Shown piece after piece: positions 18,180 to 27,054 of a stretch of DNA of 64,000 bases (its first letter is position 1; the number at the start of each line of letters is the position of its first letter). The DNA comes from Halorussus rarus (GTDB lineage Archaea; Halobacteriota; Halobacteria; Halobacteriales; Haladaptataceae): contig NZ_QPMJ01000001.1 of assembly GCF_003369835.1 (NCBI RefSeq), forward strand, positions 1,545,589 through 1,609,588, in the 5' to 3' direction. Position numbers and translations under genes: made by a program. The notes beneath the pieces were generated by a model that made no database searches, had not been told where the DNA came from, and saw nothing but the letters and a program-made list of their open reading frames with translations.

Positions 18180-19739
18180 ATGACAGGCGGCGGGTCGCGC
18201 CTCCCGGGGACGCCGGACGAGGACGGCGGCGACCCCATCGTGCTCCACGTCGACATGGACTGCTTCTACGCGGCCTGCGAGCGCCGCCGCGAGCCCGAAC
18301 TCGAGGGCGAGCCGGTCGTCGTCGGGATGGGCTACGAGGGCGGCGAGACCCACGGCGCGGTCGCGACCGCGAGCTACGAGGCCCGCGAGTACGGCGTCGA
18401 GAGCGCCCAGGCCATCAGCACCGCGCTCGAACGCCTCCCCCGGATGGCCGAGGCCGAGGACCCCGACTCGGACGTCGACCCCGAGGAGGCGGGCCACTAC
18501 CGGCCGGTCGACATGGACTACTACGAGGAAGTGAGCGCGGAGGTCAAGGAGATACTCCGCGAGTCGGCCGACGTGGTCCGGGAGGTCAGCGTCGACGAGG
18601 CGTACCTCGACGTGACCGACCGGACCGGCTGGGAGGTCGCCGAGGGGTTCGCCCGCCACGTCAGGCACCGCATCGACCGCGAGGTCGGCGTCACCGCCAG
18701 CGTCGGGGTCGCGCCGAACATGTCGGCGGCGAAGATCGCCAGCGACCACGACAAGCCCGACGGCCTCGTCGTGATCGAGCCCGGCGAGGTTCGGGAGTTT
18801 CTCGCGCCGCTCGACGTGGCCGAACTCCACGGCGTCGGCCCGGTCACCGCCCGCGAGCTCCGCGAGATGGGCATCGAGACGGCGGGCGACCTCGCGGCGG
18901 CCGACCGCGCGGTCTTGGAGGAGCGGTTCGGCGAGCGCGGCGCCGAGCTGCACCGCCGGGCCCGCGGCGAGGACGACCGCGAGGTGACCCCGCGAGGCCG
19001 GCCCAAGAGCCTCTCGCGGGAGTCCGCCTTCACCGAAGCCACGGACGACGACGAGGCCAAGCGCGAGCAGGTCCGGACCCTCGCGGAGGCGGTGGCCGAC
19101 CGCGCCCGCCGGAAGGGCGCGCTGTACCGGACCATCGGGATCAAGGCCGTGACGCCGCCGTACGACGTCAACACCCGCGCGAAGTCGCTGCCCGGGCCGG
19201 TCGACGACCCCGACCTCGTCGAGGAGGTCGCGCTCGACCTCCTGGAGGAGTTCGGCGGCGAGGCGGTCCGGAAGGTCGGCGTCCGGGTGTCGAACCTCTC
19301 GTTCGCCGAGGGCGAGCAGGCCAGCCTCGGCGACGCGTGGGTCGCCGGCCAAGAGAACCCGAAGTCGGACTCGGCGGACTCCGAGGCGGCCGAATCCGAC
19401 GTCGGGGCGACGAGCGACGGGGCGGGAGGCGACGGCCGCGACGCGGACGGCCAGCGCTCGCTCGGCGACCAGTGGGACGGCGAGGCGGCGAACGACGGCG
19501 ATTCGAGCGAGGAGAAGGTGGTGGAGACGGACCGATCCGGCTCCGGGACGGGGCCCGACCCCGACGGAGACGGCCAGCTCTCGCTCGAAGCGGAGTGGGA
19601 CGCGGCGGGGGCGAACGGAGACGATTCGCCATCGGGCGGGGACGTCACGGAGTCGGACGAGGCCTCGGAATCGGGCGACGAGCGCGACAACTCCGACGAC
19701 GCGGACCCCGATGGACAGGTGTCGCTCGCGGACTTCTGA
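18180..19739 (+). CDS. dinB: Y-family DNA polymerase (Dpo4/DinB type)
   Basis: Translesion polymerase of 519 residues. The metal-binding acidic residues are in VDMDCFY (Asp25, Asp27) and SVDEAYLD (Asp139, Glu140). Helix-hairpin-helix HGVGPVTARELREMGI starts near residue 217, and the little-finger domain runs to about 375. The last 140 residues are a disordered acidic tail unusual for its content: four PCNA-interaction-like motifs at 380-387, 425-432, 466-473 and 513-519 (Q-x-S-L then an aromatic). The last one, QVSLADF, is at the extreme C-terminus where PIP boxes normally lie. The start ATG follows a TTTAAA-type promoter. Confidence 0.95.
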   Translation: MTGGGSRLPGTPDEDGGDPIVLHVDMDCFYAACERRREPELEGEPVVVGMGYEGGETHGAVATASYEAREYGVESAQAISTALERLPRMAEAEDPDSDVDPEEAGHYRPVDMDYYEEVSAEVKEILRESADVVREVSVDEAYLDVTDRTGWEVAEGFARHVRHRIDREVGVTASVGVAPNMSAAKIASDHDKPDGLVVIEPGEVREFLAPLDVAELHGVGPVTARELREMGIETAGDLAAADRAVLEERFGERGAELHRRARGEDDREVTPRGRPKSLSRESAFTEATDDDEAKREQVRTLAEAVADRARRKGALYRTIGIKAVTPPYDVNTRAKSLPGPVDDPDLVEEVALDLLEEFGGEAVRKVGVRVSNLSFAEGEQASLGDAWVAGQENPKSDSADSEAAESDVGATSDGAGGDGRDADGQRSLGDQWDGEAANDGDSSEEKVVETDRSGSGTGPDPDGDGQLSLEAEWDAAGANGDDSPSGGDVTESDEASESGDERDNSDDADPDGQVSLADF

Positions 19740-19825
19740 CCGGCGGGCGACGGGCGCGGACCGACACGGCCACCACCGTCTGCCGGGACGAGTAGACTGA
19801 AAGGCGCCCGGGACAACTCTCGGAC

Positions 19826-21148
19826 GTGAACCGGAACGACCGGTCCATCGTGGGGCTGGTGATGGTCGCCCACGCGATGGTCCACACCTACGAGCTCTCG
19901 ATCCCCATCCTCGTGACCATCTGGCTCGACCAGTTCGGGGTGACCGCGGGGACGATGGGGTTGGTCGTCTCCGCCGGCTACGCGCTGTTCGGCCTGGGCG
20001 CGCTGCCGGGCGGCGTGCTGGCCGACGCCTACGGGTCGCGCCGGCTCATCGTCGCGTGCCTGGCGGGGATGGGCGGGTCGTTCGCCCTGTTGAGCCTCGC
20101 CCCGAGCGTCCCGGTGATCGCGGCGGCGCTGGTGCTCTGGGGCGCGGCCGCGAGCGTCTACCACCCCTCGGGCCTCTCGCTGATCAGTACGGGCGTCTCC
20201 CAGCAGGGGACCGCGTTCGCGTACCACGGGATGGCGGGCAACCTCGGCATCGCGCTCGGCCCGCTGGCGACCGCGGTGCTGCTCCCGTTCGCCGACTGGC
20301 GACTCGTCGTCCTGCTGCTGGCCGCGCCGGCCGCGCTCGCCGTCGTGTACGCGCTCACCGTCGACGTGGACGAAACCGCCGCCGTGGACGACCCGGGCGC
20401 CGACGGGAGCGAAACCGTCGACGAGTCGGTCGCCGACGGCGGCGACCCCGCAGCGGAAGCGGAGTCGGACGGCGACCCCGCAGCGGAAGCGGAGTCGGAC
20501 GGCGACGCCCGCGCCGGCGGGAGCGTGTCGTCGCTCCCCGAACTGGTCGCGGACTCGAAGGCGCTGTTCTCGGGCGCGTTCGTGCTCGTGTTCGGCGTCG
20601 TGATGTTCTCCGGGCTCTACTACCGGGGCGTGCTCACCTTCCTGCCCGAACTGCTGGCGAACCAGCCGCTGTTCGACCCCGTGACCCTGGGCGGCCGGGC
20701 GATAGAGCCCTCGCGGTACCTCTACGCCGGGCTGCTGGTCATCGGCATCGGCGGTCAGTACGTCGGCGGGAAGCTGACCGACCGCATCCCCGTCGAGTAC
20801 GGTATCACCGGTGCGTTCGCGACTCTCGCGGTCGTGGCGCTGCTCTACCTGCCCGCGCTCCGCGCCGGCCTGGAGGCGATACTCGCGGCGAGCGCGGTCC
20901 TCGGGTTCGCGCTGTTCGTGGTCCAGCCGCTGTACCAGTCCGCCGTGGCCCGGTACACGCCGCCGGGCACCCGGGGGCTCTCGTACGGGTTCACGTACCT
21001 CGGCGTGTTCGGCGTCGGCGCGCTCGGCGCGGGCATCGCCGGCCTCGTCCTCGACCTGTTCTCCCCGAGCGCGCTGTTCGCGATGCTGGCCGCGTTCGCG
21101 CTCGCCGCGGCGGCGTTCGGGGCCGCGCTCTCGGTTCGGTCGTCGTGA
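19826..21148 (+). CDS. MFS transporter, Fsr-like
   Basis: A 440-residue major facilitator protein starting at GTG. Twelve hydrophobic segments are visible, split 6+6 by an acidic cytoplasmic linker at about residues 185-235. The first loop carries the MFS signature-like GGVLADAYGSRR. Overall resemblance is to the fosmidomycin-resistance/YfnC type of efflux carriers; the substrate is unknown. The linker contains a perfect 30-bp tandem duplication. Monocistronic between the polymerase and the HerA-like ATPase. Confidence 0.85.
   Translation: MNRNDRSIVGLVMVAHAMVHTYELSIPILVTIWLDQFGVTAGTMGLVVSAGYALFGLGALPGGVLADAYGSRRLIVACLAGMGGSFALLSLAPSVPVIAAALVLWGAAASVYHPSGLSLISTGVSQQGTAFAYHGMAGNLGIALGPLATAVLLPFADWRLVVLLLAAPAALAVVYALTVDVDETAAVDDPGADGSETVDESVADGGDPAAEAESDGDPAAEAESDGDARAGGSVSSLPELVADSKALFSGAFVLVFGVVMFSGLYYRGVLTFLPELLANQPLFDPVTLGGRAIEPSRYLYAGLLVIGIGGQYVGGKLTDRIPVEYGITGAFATLAVVALLYLPALRAGLEAILAASAVLGFALFVVQPLYQSAVARYTPPGTRGLSYGFTYLGVFGVGALGAGIAGLVLDLFSPSALFAMLAAFALAAAAFGAALSVRSS
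20441..20500 (+). repeat. Tandem 30-bp duplication inside the MFS linker
   Basis: Two identical 30-base units (20441-20470 and 20471-20500), each encoding GDPAAEAESD. They lie in the acidic loop between transmembrane segments 6 and 7, where length change is likely harmless. Recent slippage or unequal exchange explains the perfect identity. Confidence 0.9.
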
Positions 21149-21257
21149 CGGCGGTCCGGGCCGGCGGCCCGGCGCCGATTCGGCGACCCGCGTCGGTCCG
21201 GGGCGGCGGCGACCCCCGACAGTTTATGAGGGGGCGGTGAGAGGTAGCGGCCGAGAG

Positions 21258-22808
21258 ATGTCCCAGGAGACCATCGACGTCGCCGAGGTGAGCGCCGGGA
21301 AAGGGGGCACCGCCGGCGAGCCCGGCGACCCCGTGGAGTTGCCCGTCGTGGAGGTGCTGACCGGCCGCGCGTTCGTGACCGGGAAGAGCGGAAGCGGGAA
21401 GAGCAACACCATGAGCGTCATCGCCGAGAAACTCCTGGACGGCGGCTACCCGGTGATGCTGGTCGACACCGACGGGGAGTACTACGGGCTGAAGGAGGAG
21501 TACGAGCTGCTCCACGCCGGCGCCGACGAGGAGTGCGACATCCAGGTCAACCCCGAGCACGCCGAGCGGCTCGCCTCGCTGGCGCTGGAGGACAACGTCC
21601 CCATCATCCTCGACGTGTCGGGCTACCTCGACGAGGACGACGGCAAGGAGCTCCTGAAGGCGGTCGCCCAGCAGCTGTTCGCCAAGGAGAAGAAGCTCAA
21701 GAAGCCGTTCCTGATGGTGGTCGAGGAGGTCCACGAGTACATCCCCGAGGGCGGCGGGATGGACGAGTGCGGCCGGATGCTCATCAAGATCGGCAAGCGC
21801 GGGCGCAAGCACGGCCTGGGCATCGCGGGCATCAGCCAGCGCCCGGCCGACGTGAAGAAGGACTTCATCACGCAGTGCGACTGGCTCGTCTGGCACCGGC
21901 TCACCTGGAACAACGACACCAACGTCGTCGGGCGCATCCTCGGCAACGACTACGCCGAGGCCATCGAGGACATGGACGACGGCGAGGCGTTCATGACGAC
22001 CGACTGGTCCGAGGAGACCCGCCGGGTCAAGTTCCACCGCAAGCAGACGTTCGACGCGGGCGCGACCCCCGGCCTCGACGACTTCGAGCGCCCCGACCTC
22101 AAGTCGGTCAGCGACGACCTGGTGAGCGACCTCCGCGAGATAAGCGAGGAGGAGAGCCAACGCGAGGACCGCATCGAGGAGCTGGAGCAGGAGCTCCGGG
22201 AGAAGGAGAACCACGTCGAGGACCTCGAACGCCAGCTCGAGGAGGCCCGCGAGATGGAGGAGGTCGCCGACAAGTTCGCCAAGGCGATGCTCGACACCTC
22301 GCGCAACCGGCGGGCCAACCCCTACATCGACACCGGCGGCGGCCCGCAGGTCCAGCAGCAGGCGGGCCAGGGCGCCCAGCAGGCCGACCTCGGCGGCTTC
22401 GAGCAGGCCGAGGCGAAGGACGCCGAGCGCGCCGCGGAAGACGAACGTGACGACGGCGACGGGGACGCGGCGTCGGACGCCGGCGACCGCGACCCGCTCG
22501 ACGCCGTCCGCGAGGAGCTCGACGCGCTCGAACCGGTCGAGCGCGGGATGCTGGCCTACTACCTCCGGGAGGGCCCGGCCACGCCGGTGGAGGCCCACAT
22601 CACCGCCGGCGGGGCCGACGACCGCGAGCTCGCCTACAACCACAACCGGACGCTCCGCCGGCGGGGGTTCGTCCAGCACGCCGGCGCCGGCGAGTACGTC
22701 GCCGCGCTGCCGAGCCTGCTTGCGGCGCTGACCGACGGCGAGATGGACGACGACAGCCGGAGCGAGGCGCTGTCGGCGGTCGCCGAGGAGCTACCGGACG
22801 TGGAGTGA
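21258..22808 (+). CDS. HerA/DUF87-type ATPase
   Basis: A 516-residue FtsK/HerA-superfamily ATPase. Walker A GKSGSGKSN is at residues 42-50, and a Walker B-like strand FLMVVEEVHEYIPEGGG lies near 152-168 with the acidic pair. The C-terminal third has a coiled coil (about 290-350), a disordered acidic stretch, and a winged-helix-like end (about 425-500). HerA relatives pump DNA with NurA nuclease, but no nurA is adjacent; stand-alone members of this haloarchaeal type have no proven role. The longer upstream frame is the shadow of the MFS gene; ATG 21258 gives the family start. Confidence 0.88.
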   Translation: MSQETIDVAEVSAGKGGTAGEPGDPVELPVVEVLTGRAFVTGKSGSGKSNTMSVIAEKLLDGGYPVMLVDTDGEYYGLKEEYELLHAGADEECDIQVNPEHAERLASLALEDNVPIILDVSGYLDEDDGKELLKAVAQQLFAKEKKLKKPFLMVVEEVHEYIPEGGGMDECGRMLIKIGKRGRKHGLGIAGISQRPADVKKDFITQCDWLVWHRLTWNNDTNVVGRILGNDYAEAIEDMDDGEAFMTTDWSEETRRVKFHRKQTFDAGATPGLDDFERPDLKSVSDDLVSDLREISEEESQREDRIEELEQELREKENHVEDLERQLEEAREMEEVADKFAKAMLDTSRNRRANPYIDTGGGPQVQQQAGQGAQQADLGGFEQAEAKDAERAAEDERDDGDGDAASDAGDRDPLDAVREELDALEPVERGMLAYYLREGPATPVEAHITAGGADDRELAYNHNRTLRRRGFVQHAGAGEYVAALPSLLAALTDGEMDDDSRSEALSAVAEELPDVE

Positions 22809-22887
22809 GTCGGCAGCCGGGGAGCGACGTGCCGGACGTTTCCGTCGAGCGAGGGGACTTTTACGGATACGCGGGCTACTCTCGGCC

Positions 22888-23163
22888 ATGAACACGCTGG
22901 CGCCGGCGGGCGACGACTGGTGGAAGCTCCCCCAGCACGCCTACGTGGTCGTCTACGACGAGCGCGAAACGGAACTGCTGACCATCTACGACTGCGGCGC
23001 GGCCCAGAAACCGCCCTCGGCGCGGGTGCTGGGGAACCTGGTCAGGGTCCGGGCCGACCACGAACTGGAGCGGACCGCAACGGGCTACATCGTCCGGATG
23101 CGCGAGGAGTCGGTGCTGGAGAAGCAGGACGAGGATCACTGGCTCATCGTCGACGAGGATTGA
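22888..23163 (+). CDS. Conserved-looking 91-residue protein, unknown
   Basis: Small soluble protein, MNTLAPAGDDWWKLPQH, with alternating beta-type segments. No cysteines beyond one, no motif I recognise. Codon bias and acidic balance are those of a genuine haloarchaeal gene. The start is at the ATG about 80 bases after the HerA-like gene. A role cannot be assigned. Confidence 0.6.
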   Translation: MNTLAPAGDDWWKLPQHAYVVVYDERETELLTIYDCGAAQKPPSARVLGNLVRVRADHELERTATGYIVRMREESVLEKQDEDHWLIVDED

Positions 23164-23480
23164 CCGGGAGCCGCTGTTTGATTCTATCTGACGGTCGCGG
23201 AGACACCGCCCGGCGCGAATAGTTGCCTGCAGAGGCGACTGAAATGCACGCGACCGGGCGGCCCCTTTCATCCACCCCACGGCACCGCACCGCGACAGCC
23301 TCACGCCTCCCTCGCACGCCTGGCGGACCACGAGGGTCCGCCGTGGGAGCACGCTCCCACGAGCCTCGGCTCGCTCTGCTCGCCGAGACGCCAGCGTGCG
23401 CCGGATAGTGCGGTCAAGCGCGGCCGAATATTCAGGTCGAGGAGGTCCGAGAACGGAAGGTAGAGTCCGGCTCGAAGACC
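23164..23480. other. Convergent intergenic region with structured element
   Basis: No gene is visible in this stretch. It separates the 3' ends of the 91-residue gene and the DyP-like gene, and holds the four-helix palindrome cluster at 23313-23400. Confidence 0.6.
23313..23400. repeat. Cloverleaf-like palindrome cluster
   Basis: Three consecutive hairpins: GGCGGACC/GGTCCGCC (23322-23342), CGTGGGAGC/GCTCCCACG (23342-23361) and CTCGGC/GCCGAG (23365-23387). They are enclosed by an outer stem, CGCACGCCTGGCG (23313-23325) with CGCCAGCGTGCG (23389-23400), which has one bulged base. Some arms are mutually exclusive. It could be a bidirectional terminator, a structured RNA or a palindromic mobile repeat. 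Confidence 0.7.
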
Positions 23481-24755
23481 TCAACCGAGCTTCGGGAGCG
23501 CGCGCCGGTTCCGGGGCGGCAGGAGGTAGTTCCCGCGGCGCTGCACGAACATGTACTCGAGGATGCCGTTGTTGACCCGCTGGCGGATGGTGATCGTGTC
23601 AGTGAGGTCCGCGCCGTTCATCGCCTCGCGGGTCTCGACGAAGTCCGAGATGGCCCGCTGGAGCGAGAGGAAGTGGACCCCCGCCTGGTTGCCGTCGGTC
23701 GAGTCGAAGTCCCGCCGGAGGATGATGGGCCGGTCGTTCTCGCGGACCTGGGCCTGTTTCTGGGAGTGACCGACGCGGCCGTGTTCGCGGGCGGCCTGCT
23801 GGAGGTCGTCCCCGCAGTCGTCGACCCGGCTGGTGTCGCCGAGGCTCTCGCCGGTCCCCTCGACCAGGTTCTGCTCGGCGTGGAACGGACAGAACATCTC
23901 GGCGACCCGCTCCTCGTGGTCCTGCTCGCCGTACCAGTCCTCGAGCCGGAGCCGGATCTTCGAGACGTGCTGGGTCGTCCCGTCCGCGAACGGCCCCTCC
24001 GGGATGGCGACCCGGTCCTCGGTAGCCTGGTTGCGCTCGTAGCCCGACTTGAACCCCATGTAGAGCGGCGCCTCCTCCGGCACCGGCTCCGAGTCGGGAA
24101 TCCCCTGGACGTCCTGGTTGTCGGCGGGCAGGCCGTCGCCGATGAACCCCGTCCGGCGGTCGATCCGCTCGAACACCCCCGAGAGTTCGTTCGCCATCTT
24201 CACGCCGTTCACCGTCGACTGCTCGCCCAGCAGCGCCTGCTCGGCCGCGAGGACGACCTGGGCGTGGTCGCTGGCGAGGTGGACGACCGCGTCGGGCGTG
24301 TCGAACGCCGGGTCCTCGAACGAGGCGAGCGCCTTCGGCTGCGGCAGGTCGACCGACCCGGGCAGCGACGCGTCGAACCGGTCGAAGTACGCCGGCGAGT
24401 AGCTCGCGGTGAACAGCAGCCCCCGGTGGCTCCACTCGTAGGCGCGTTCGAGGCTCCGGAACGCCGACTCGACGGTCTGGCGGTCCTGCTGGGACGGCAC
24501 GCCCTGCTTCCGGTAGTTCAGGTAGAGCAGCACCCGGTGGCGCGGCCCGAGGAAGTTGCCGTGGTCGTCGGTGTTCAGGTACTCGTTCCACGCGAACTGT
24601 CGCTCGGGCAGCGACGACTGCCAGTCCGTCCCCCGCGGGGCGTCGGGCGTCCCGAACCGGTCGACGAGCGAGTCGAGCGCCGGCGTCCCACCGATAGCCA
24701 CGGCCGACCGGACGAACGACCGCCGGGTCACCCCCCGATTCGCACTCGGTGACAT
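23481..24755 (-). CDS. Tat-exported DyP-like peroxidase
   Basis: A 424-residue exported protein with twin-arginine signal RRSFVRSAVAIGG (residues 11-23). Features resembling dye-decolourising peroxidases are GFIGDG at 203-208 (compare GFxDG), QHVSKIRLR near 262-270 in the place of the proximal-His motif (His263), and a closing FLSLQRAISDFVETREAMNG block. Length and order fit the family, but similarity is weak, so it may be a divergent branch (DUF7405, as I recall). Heme binding is inferred. It is next to a P19-like protein, reminiscent of EfeB/EfeO pairs in iron uptake. Likely extracellular. Confidence 0.65.
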   Translation of the reverse strand: MSPSANRGVTRRSFVRSAVAIGGTPALDSLVDRFGTPDAPRGTDWQSSLPERQFAWNEYLNTDDHGNFLGPRHRVLLYLNYRKQGVPSQQDRQTVESAFRSLERAYEWSHRGLLFTASYSPAYFDRFDASLPGSVDLPQPKALASFEDPAFDTPDAVVHLASDHAQVVLAAEQALLGEQSTVNGVKMANELSGVFERIDRRTGFIGDGLPADNQDVQGIPDSEPVPEEAPLYMGFKSGYERNQATEDRVAIPEGPFADGTTQHVSKIRLRLEDWYGEQDHEERVAEMFCPFHAEQNLVEGTGESLGDTSRVDDCGDDLQQAAREHGRVGHSQKQAQVRENDRPIILRRDFDSTDGNQAGVHFLSLQRAISDFVETREAMNGADLTDTITIRQRVNNGILEYMFVQRRGNYLLPPRNRRALPKLG

Positions 24756-24803
24756 TGCTCAATTCTAGCGGCTAATTTATATTGAGGCTTCGGGTGACGC
24801 GAT

Positions 24804-25928
24804 TCAGAGCGTCACCGACGCCTCGCCCATCTGGAGGAACGCCGTCTCGTACCCCTCGTGGCGGGCCACCTGCGGCGGAACCGTCGGCCGGATGCTGACC
24901 TGGTCGCCCGACTGCAGGCTGCCGACCGGCGCGCCGTAGTGGTAGTTCAGCCGCGGGTCGAGCGTCCGGCGGAGCCGCCCGTCGTAGACGGTCCGGTTCC
25001 CCCTGGTGACGGTCGCCTCCAGCCCCATCATCGGCAGGACGAGCCGGTTGTACGGCGTCCGGACCGACACCGCGAGGTAGGGCCTGCCGTCGGCGAGCGG
25101 ACCCGCCTGGTCGGCGGTGAGCCTGGTTACCACCAGTTTGGCGTCGTCGCTGGTCGCGGTTCCCGCGACCGTTCCGGGGAGCTGGCCCTTCTTCGGCGCG
25201 CGTCCGATTGGGAACGACCCCATCTGCATCGGCCTGACGGCTCCCGGCTGGTAGGCCTGCTCGACCTGCCGGATGGTGATCTGGCTCCGAGTCTGCTCGT
25301 TGAACGCCAGTTCGACGGTCGCGCTCGCGCCCTCGCCGAACTTCCCCGAGAAGGCGCCGGTGCGCGGGATGCTCATCCCGCCGATGCTGACCTTGACGGT
25401 GTAGGTGCCGTCGCCCGGAAGCTGGAAGTTCGCCCCGTAGTGGGCGCCCATCCGCTGGGACAGCATCGGGTAGATGACCTCCTGTGAGACCAGCGAGTCG
25501 CCCCGCCGGATCTCGAGCGACACGCCGGCCTCCGGCAGGACGGTGCCGGTCTCGGGGTCCCAGACGACGGCCATCAGGTGGACCGAGTCGCTCTCGCGCC
25601 TGGCGTGGCGGGAGAGCTCCGAGCCGGTGACCGTCCAGAACACGTGCGGGATCGTGTACATCACCGCCACCTCGTAGTCGCCCGCCCGCGCGGTCCCCTG
25701 CATCGACATCGTCTCGATGAACGACTGGACGTACACCCCGTCCGGGCGCTCGGCCCGGGTCGTCGTCCGCTGCTCGCCCGCGGTCTTCTCCCCGCCGGTC
25801 GCGGTCGTCGCTCTCGTCGTCCCGGTCTCCTGTGGCCCCCCGTCACTCGCTCCGGTCGACCGCGCGGCGACCGCCCCGACCCCGGAAGCGAGCGCCGTGC
25901 CGAGTGCGAGGTACTCGCGTCGGCGCAT
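24804..25928 (-). CDS. Tat-exported P19/Tp34-like iron-site protein
   Basis: A 374-residue exported protein, MRRREYLALGTALASG, with a Thr-rich linker to about residue 70. Residues 75-215 resemble the P19/Tp34 periplasmic iron or copper proteins: a His-containing strand (VHLMAVVWDP) and the block MGAHYGANFQLPGDGTYTV, which is characteristic of that fold. The second half (about 255-374) is another beta domain. In haloarchaea such proteins have been named DUF7350, as I recall. It lies 48 bases upstream of the DyP-like gene in the same direction, so the two are probably co-transcribed. Metal binding is inferred. Confidence 0.7.
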   Translation of the reverse strand: MRRREYLALGTALASGVGAVAARSTGASDGGPQETGTTRATTATGGEKTAGEQRTTTRAERPDGVYVQSFIETMSMQGTARAGDYEVAVMYTIPHVFWTVTGSELSRHARRESDSVHLMAVVWDPETGTVLPEAGVSLEIRRGDSLVSQEVIYPMLSQRMGAHYGANFQLPGDGTYTVKVSIGGMSIPRTGAFSGKFGEGASATVELAFNEQTRSQITIRQVEQAYQPGAVRPMQMGSFPIGRAPKKGQLPGTVAGTATSDDAKLVVTRLTADQAGPLADGRPYLAVSVRTPYNRLVLPMMGLEATVTRGNRTVYDGRLRRTLDPRLNYHYGAPVGSLQSGDQVSIRPTVPPQVARHEGYETAFLQMGEASVTL

Positions 25929-26013
25929 GCGTAATCACCGGTTCGACGGCACACGCGGGCTTAACGTTTCGGCTCGGAATCGCGAGGGACCGGCGGCGAA
26001 ACTGGTGCCGACC

Positions 26014-26967
26014 TCACGCCGACGCGTTGGTGGTGGTCGGCGTCGGCGTGTTCACCAGCGACGCCGAGGCCTCCGCGGTCGTTGGAGTCGGCGTGTTCAC
26101 CAGCGACTCGCCCGACGTGGCGCTGGCGGTTGCGGTCGCCGTCGCGTTCCCCGACGTCGGCGTGTTGACGGCGTTCCCATCGCCCGACCCGGTTTTCTCC
26201 AGGTTGAAGAACGACCCGACGGTCTCGTTGCCGGCTTGCAAGACGGTATCGGAAGCGGGGTCGAACGACCCGTCCCCGTCGGAGGTGTGGACGACCGCCC
26301 AGAGGCTGTACCGGGCGTCGAGCGACCCGTAGTACGACCCGTTCATCGACACCGTCACGTTCTCGTGGGTCCCGGCGGACAGGGCGGTCTGGCCGACGAC
26401 CTGCCCCGGCGAGTAGTCCTGCTCGGTCGCGTGGATCGCGACGTAGCCGTCCGACGCCAGCGAGACGTTCCGGATCGTCACGTTCGGGCCGTCGGTCGTC
26501 TGGCGGACCTCGAACGGGTTGGCGGCGACGACGTACGCCTGCCCGGAATCGGCCTTCGCCACCGGAATCGCTCGCCCGGTGAATCCGCCGAACGACCGGA
26601 ATATCTCGTCGTCCCCTCGCTCAAACCGGCCGTCGCCGTCGTTCCGGTGGAGCGTGGCCCAGACGGTCACCGTGTCGCCAGCCGAGCGCCAGAACTGCCG
26701 GTCCATCCGTATCGGGACCGAGGAGTGGTAGCCCGGGCCGAACTGCCGGACGCCGACCACCTTCCCGGGCTCGCCGCCCTTGTCGGCGTGGAGGACGAGG
26801 TACCCCCCGTTCTGGAGGAAGAAGTTCTCGACGACGACGGTGCCGTCGCTCGATACCTGCGGGTCGACCGTGAGGTGGTTGCCGTGCGCCGCCGCGACGC
26901 CGGCGAGGCCGGCGGTGACGAGCAGACACGCCACGGCTACCACCGTCGTCCGCGTCCTATCGTGCAT
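26014..26967 (-). CDS. Exported protein with two DUF7282-like domains
   Basis: A 317-residue protein with a Sec signal (residues 1-27). Two similar beta domains follow: about 28-135 (VENFFLQNGGYLVLH) and 140-255 (IRNVSLASDGYVAIH), each with a repeated YxxxxxxxxxxLWA/VWA-type strand and Asp-rich calcium-like loop (DGDGRFERGDD; DGDGSFDPASD). These are typical haloarchaeal DUF7282 units. The tail is Thr/Pro-rich with three VNTP elements and no C-terminal anchor. Role unknown; the context is exported metal and redox proteins. Confidence 0.75.
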   Translation of the reverse strand: MHDRTRTTVVAVACLLVTAGLAGVAAAHGNHLTVDPQVSSDGTVVVENFFLQNGGYLVLHADKGGEPGKVVGVRQFGPGYHSSVPIRMDRQFWRSAGDTVTVWATLHRNDGDGRFERGDDEIFRSFGGFTGRAIPVAKADSGQAYVVAANPFEVRQTTDGPNVTIRNVSLASDGYVAIHATEQDYSPGQVVGQTALSAGTHENVTVSMNGSYYGSLDARYSLWAVVHTSDGDGSFDPASDTVLQAGNETVGSFFNLEKTGSGDGNAVNTPTSGNATATATASATSGESLVNTPTPTTAEASASLVNTPTPTTTNASA

Positions 26968-27054
26968 GGTTTAGAGGGAGGACGGCCCCGAGCGACGGCC
27001 GTCTATCTGCTCCGGCGACGACGGCGCGGGGCCGCCGTCGAACGAGTCGCCCGC

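Noticed and set aside
20811-21257. N-terminal extension of the HerA-like protein into the MFS gene
   Set aside because: It is Arg/Ser-rich shadow sequence of the MFS frame; the conserved protein begins at MSQETIDVAE.
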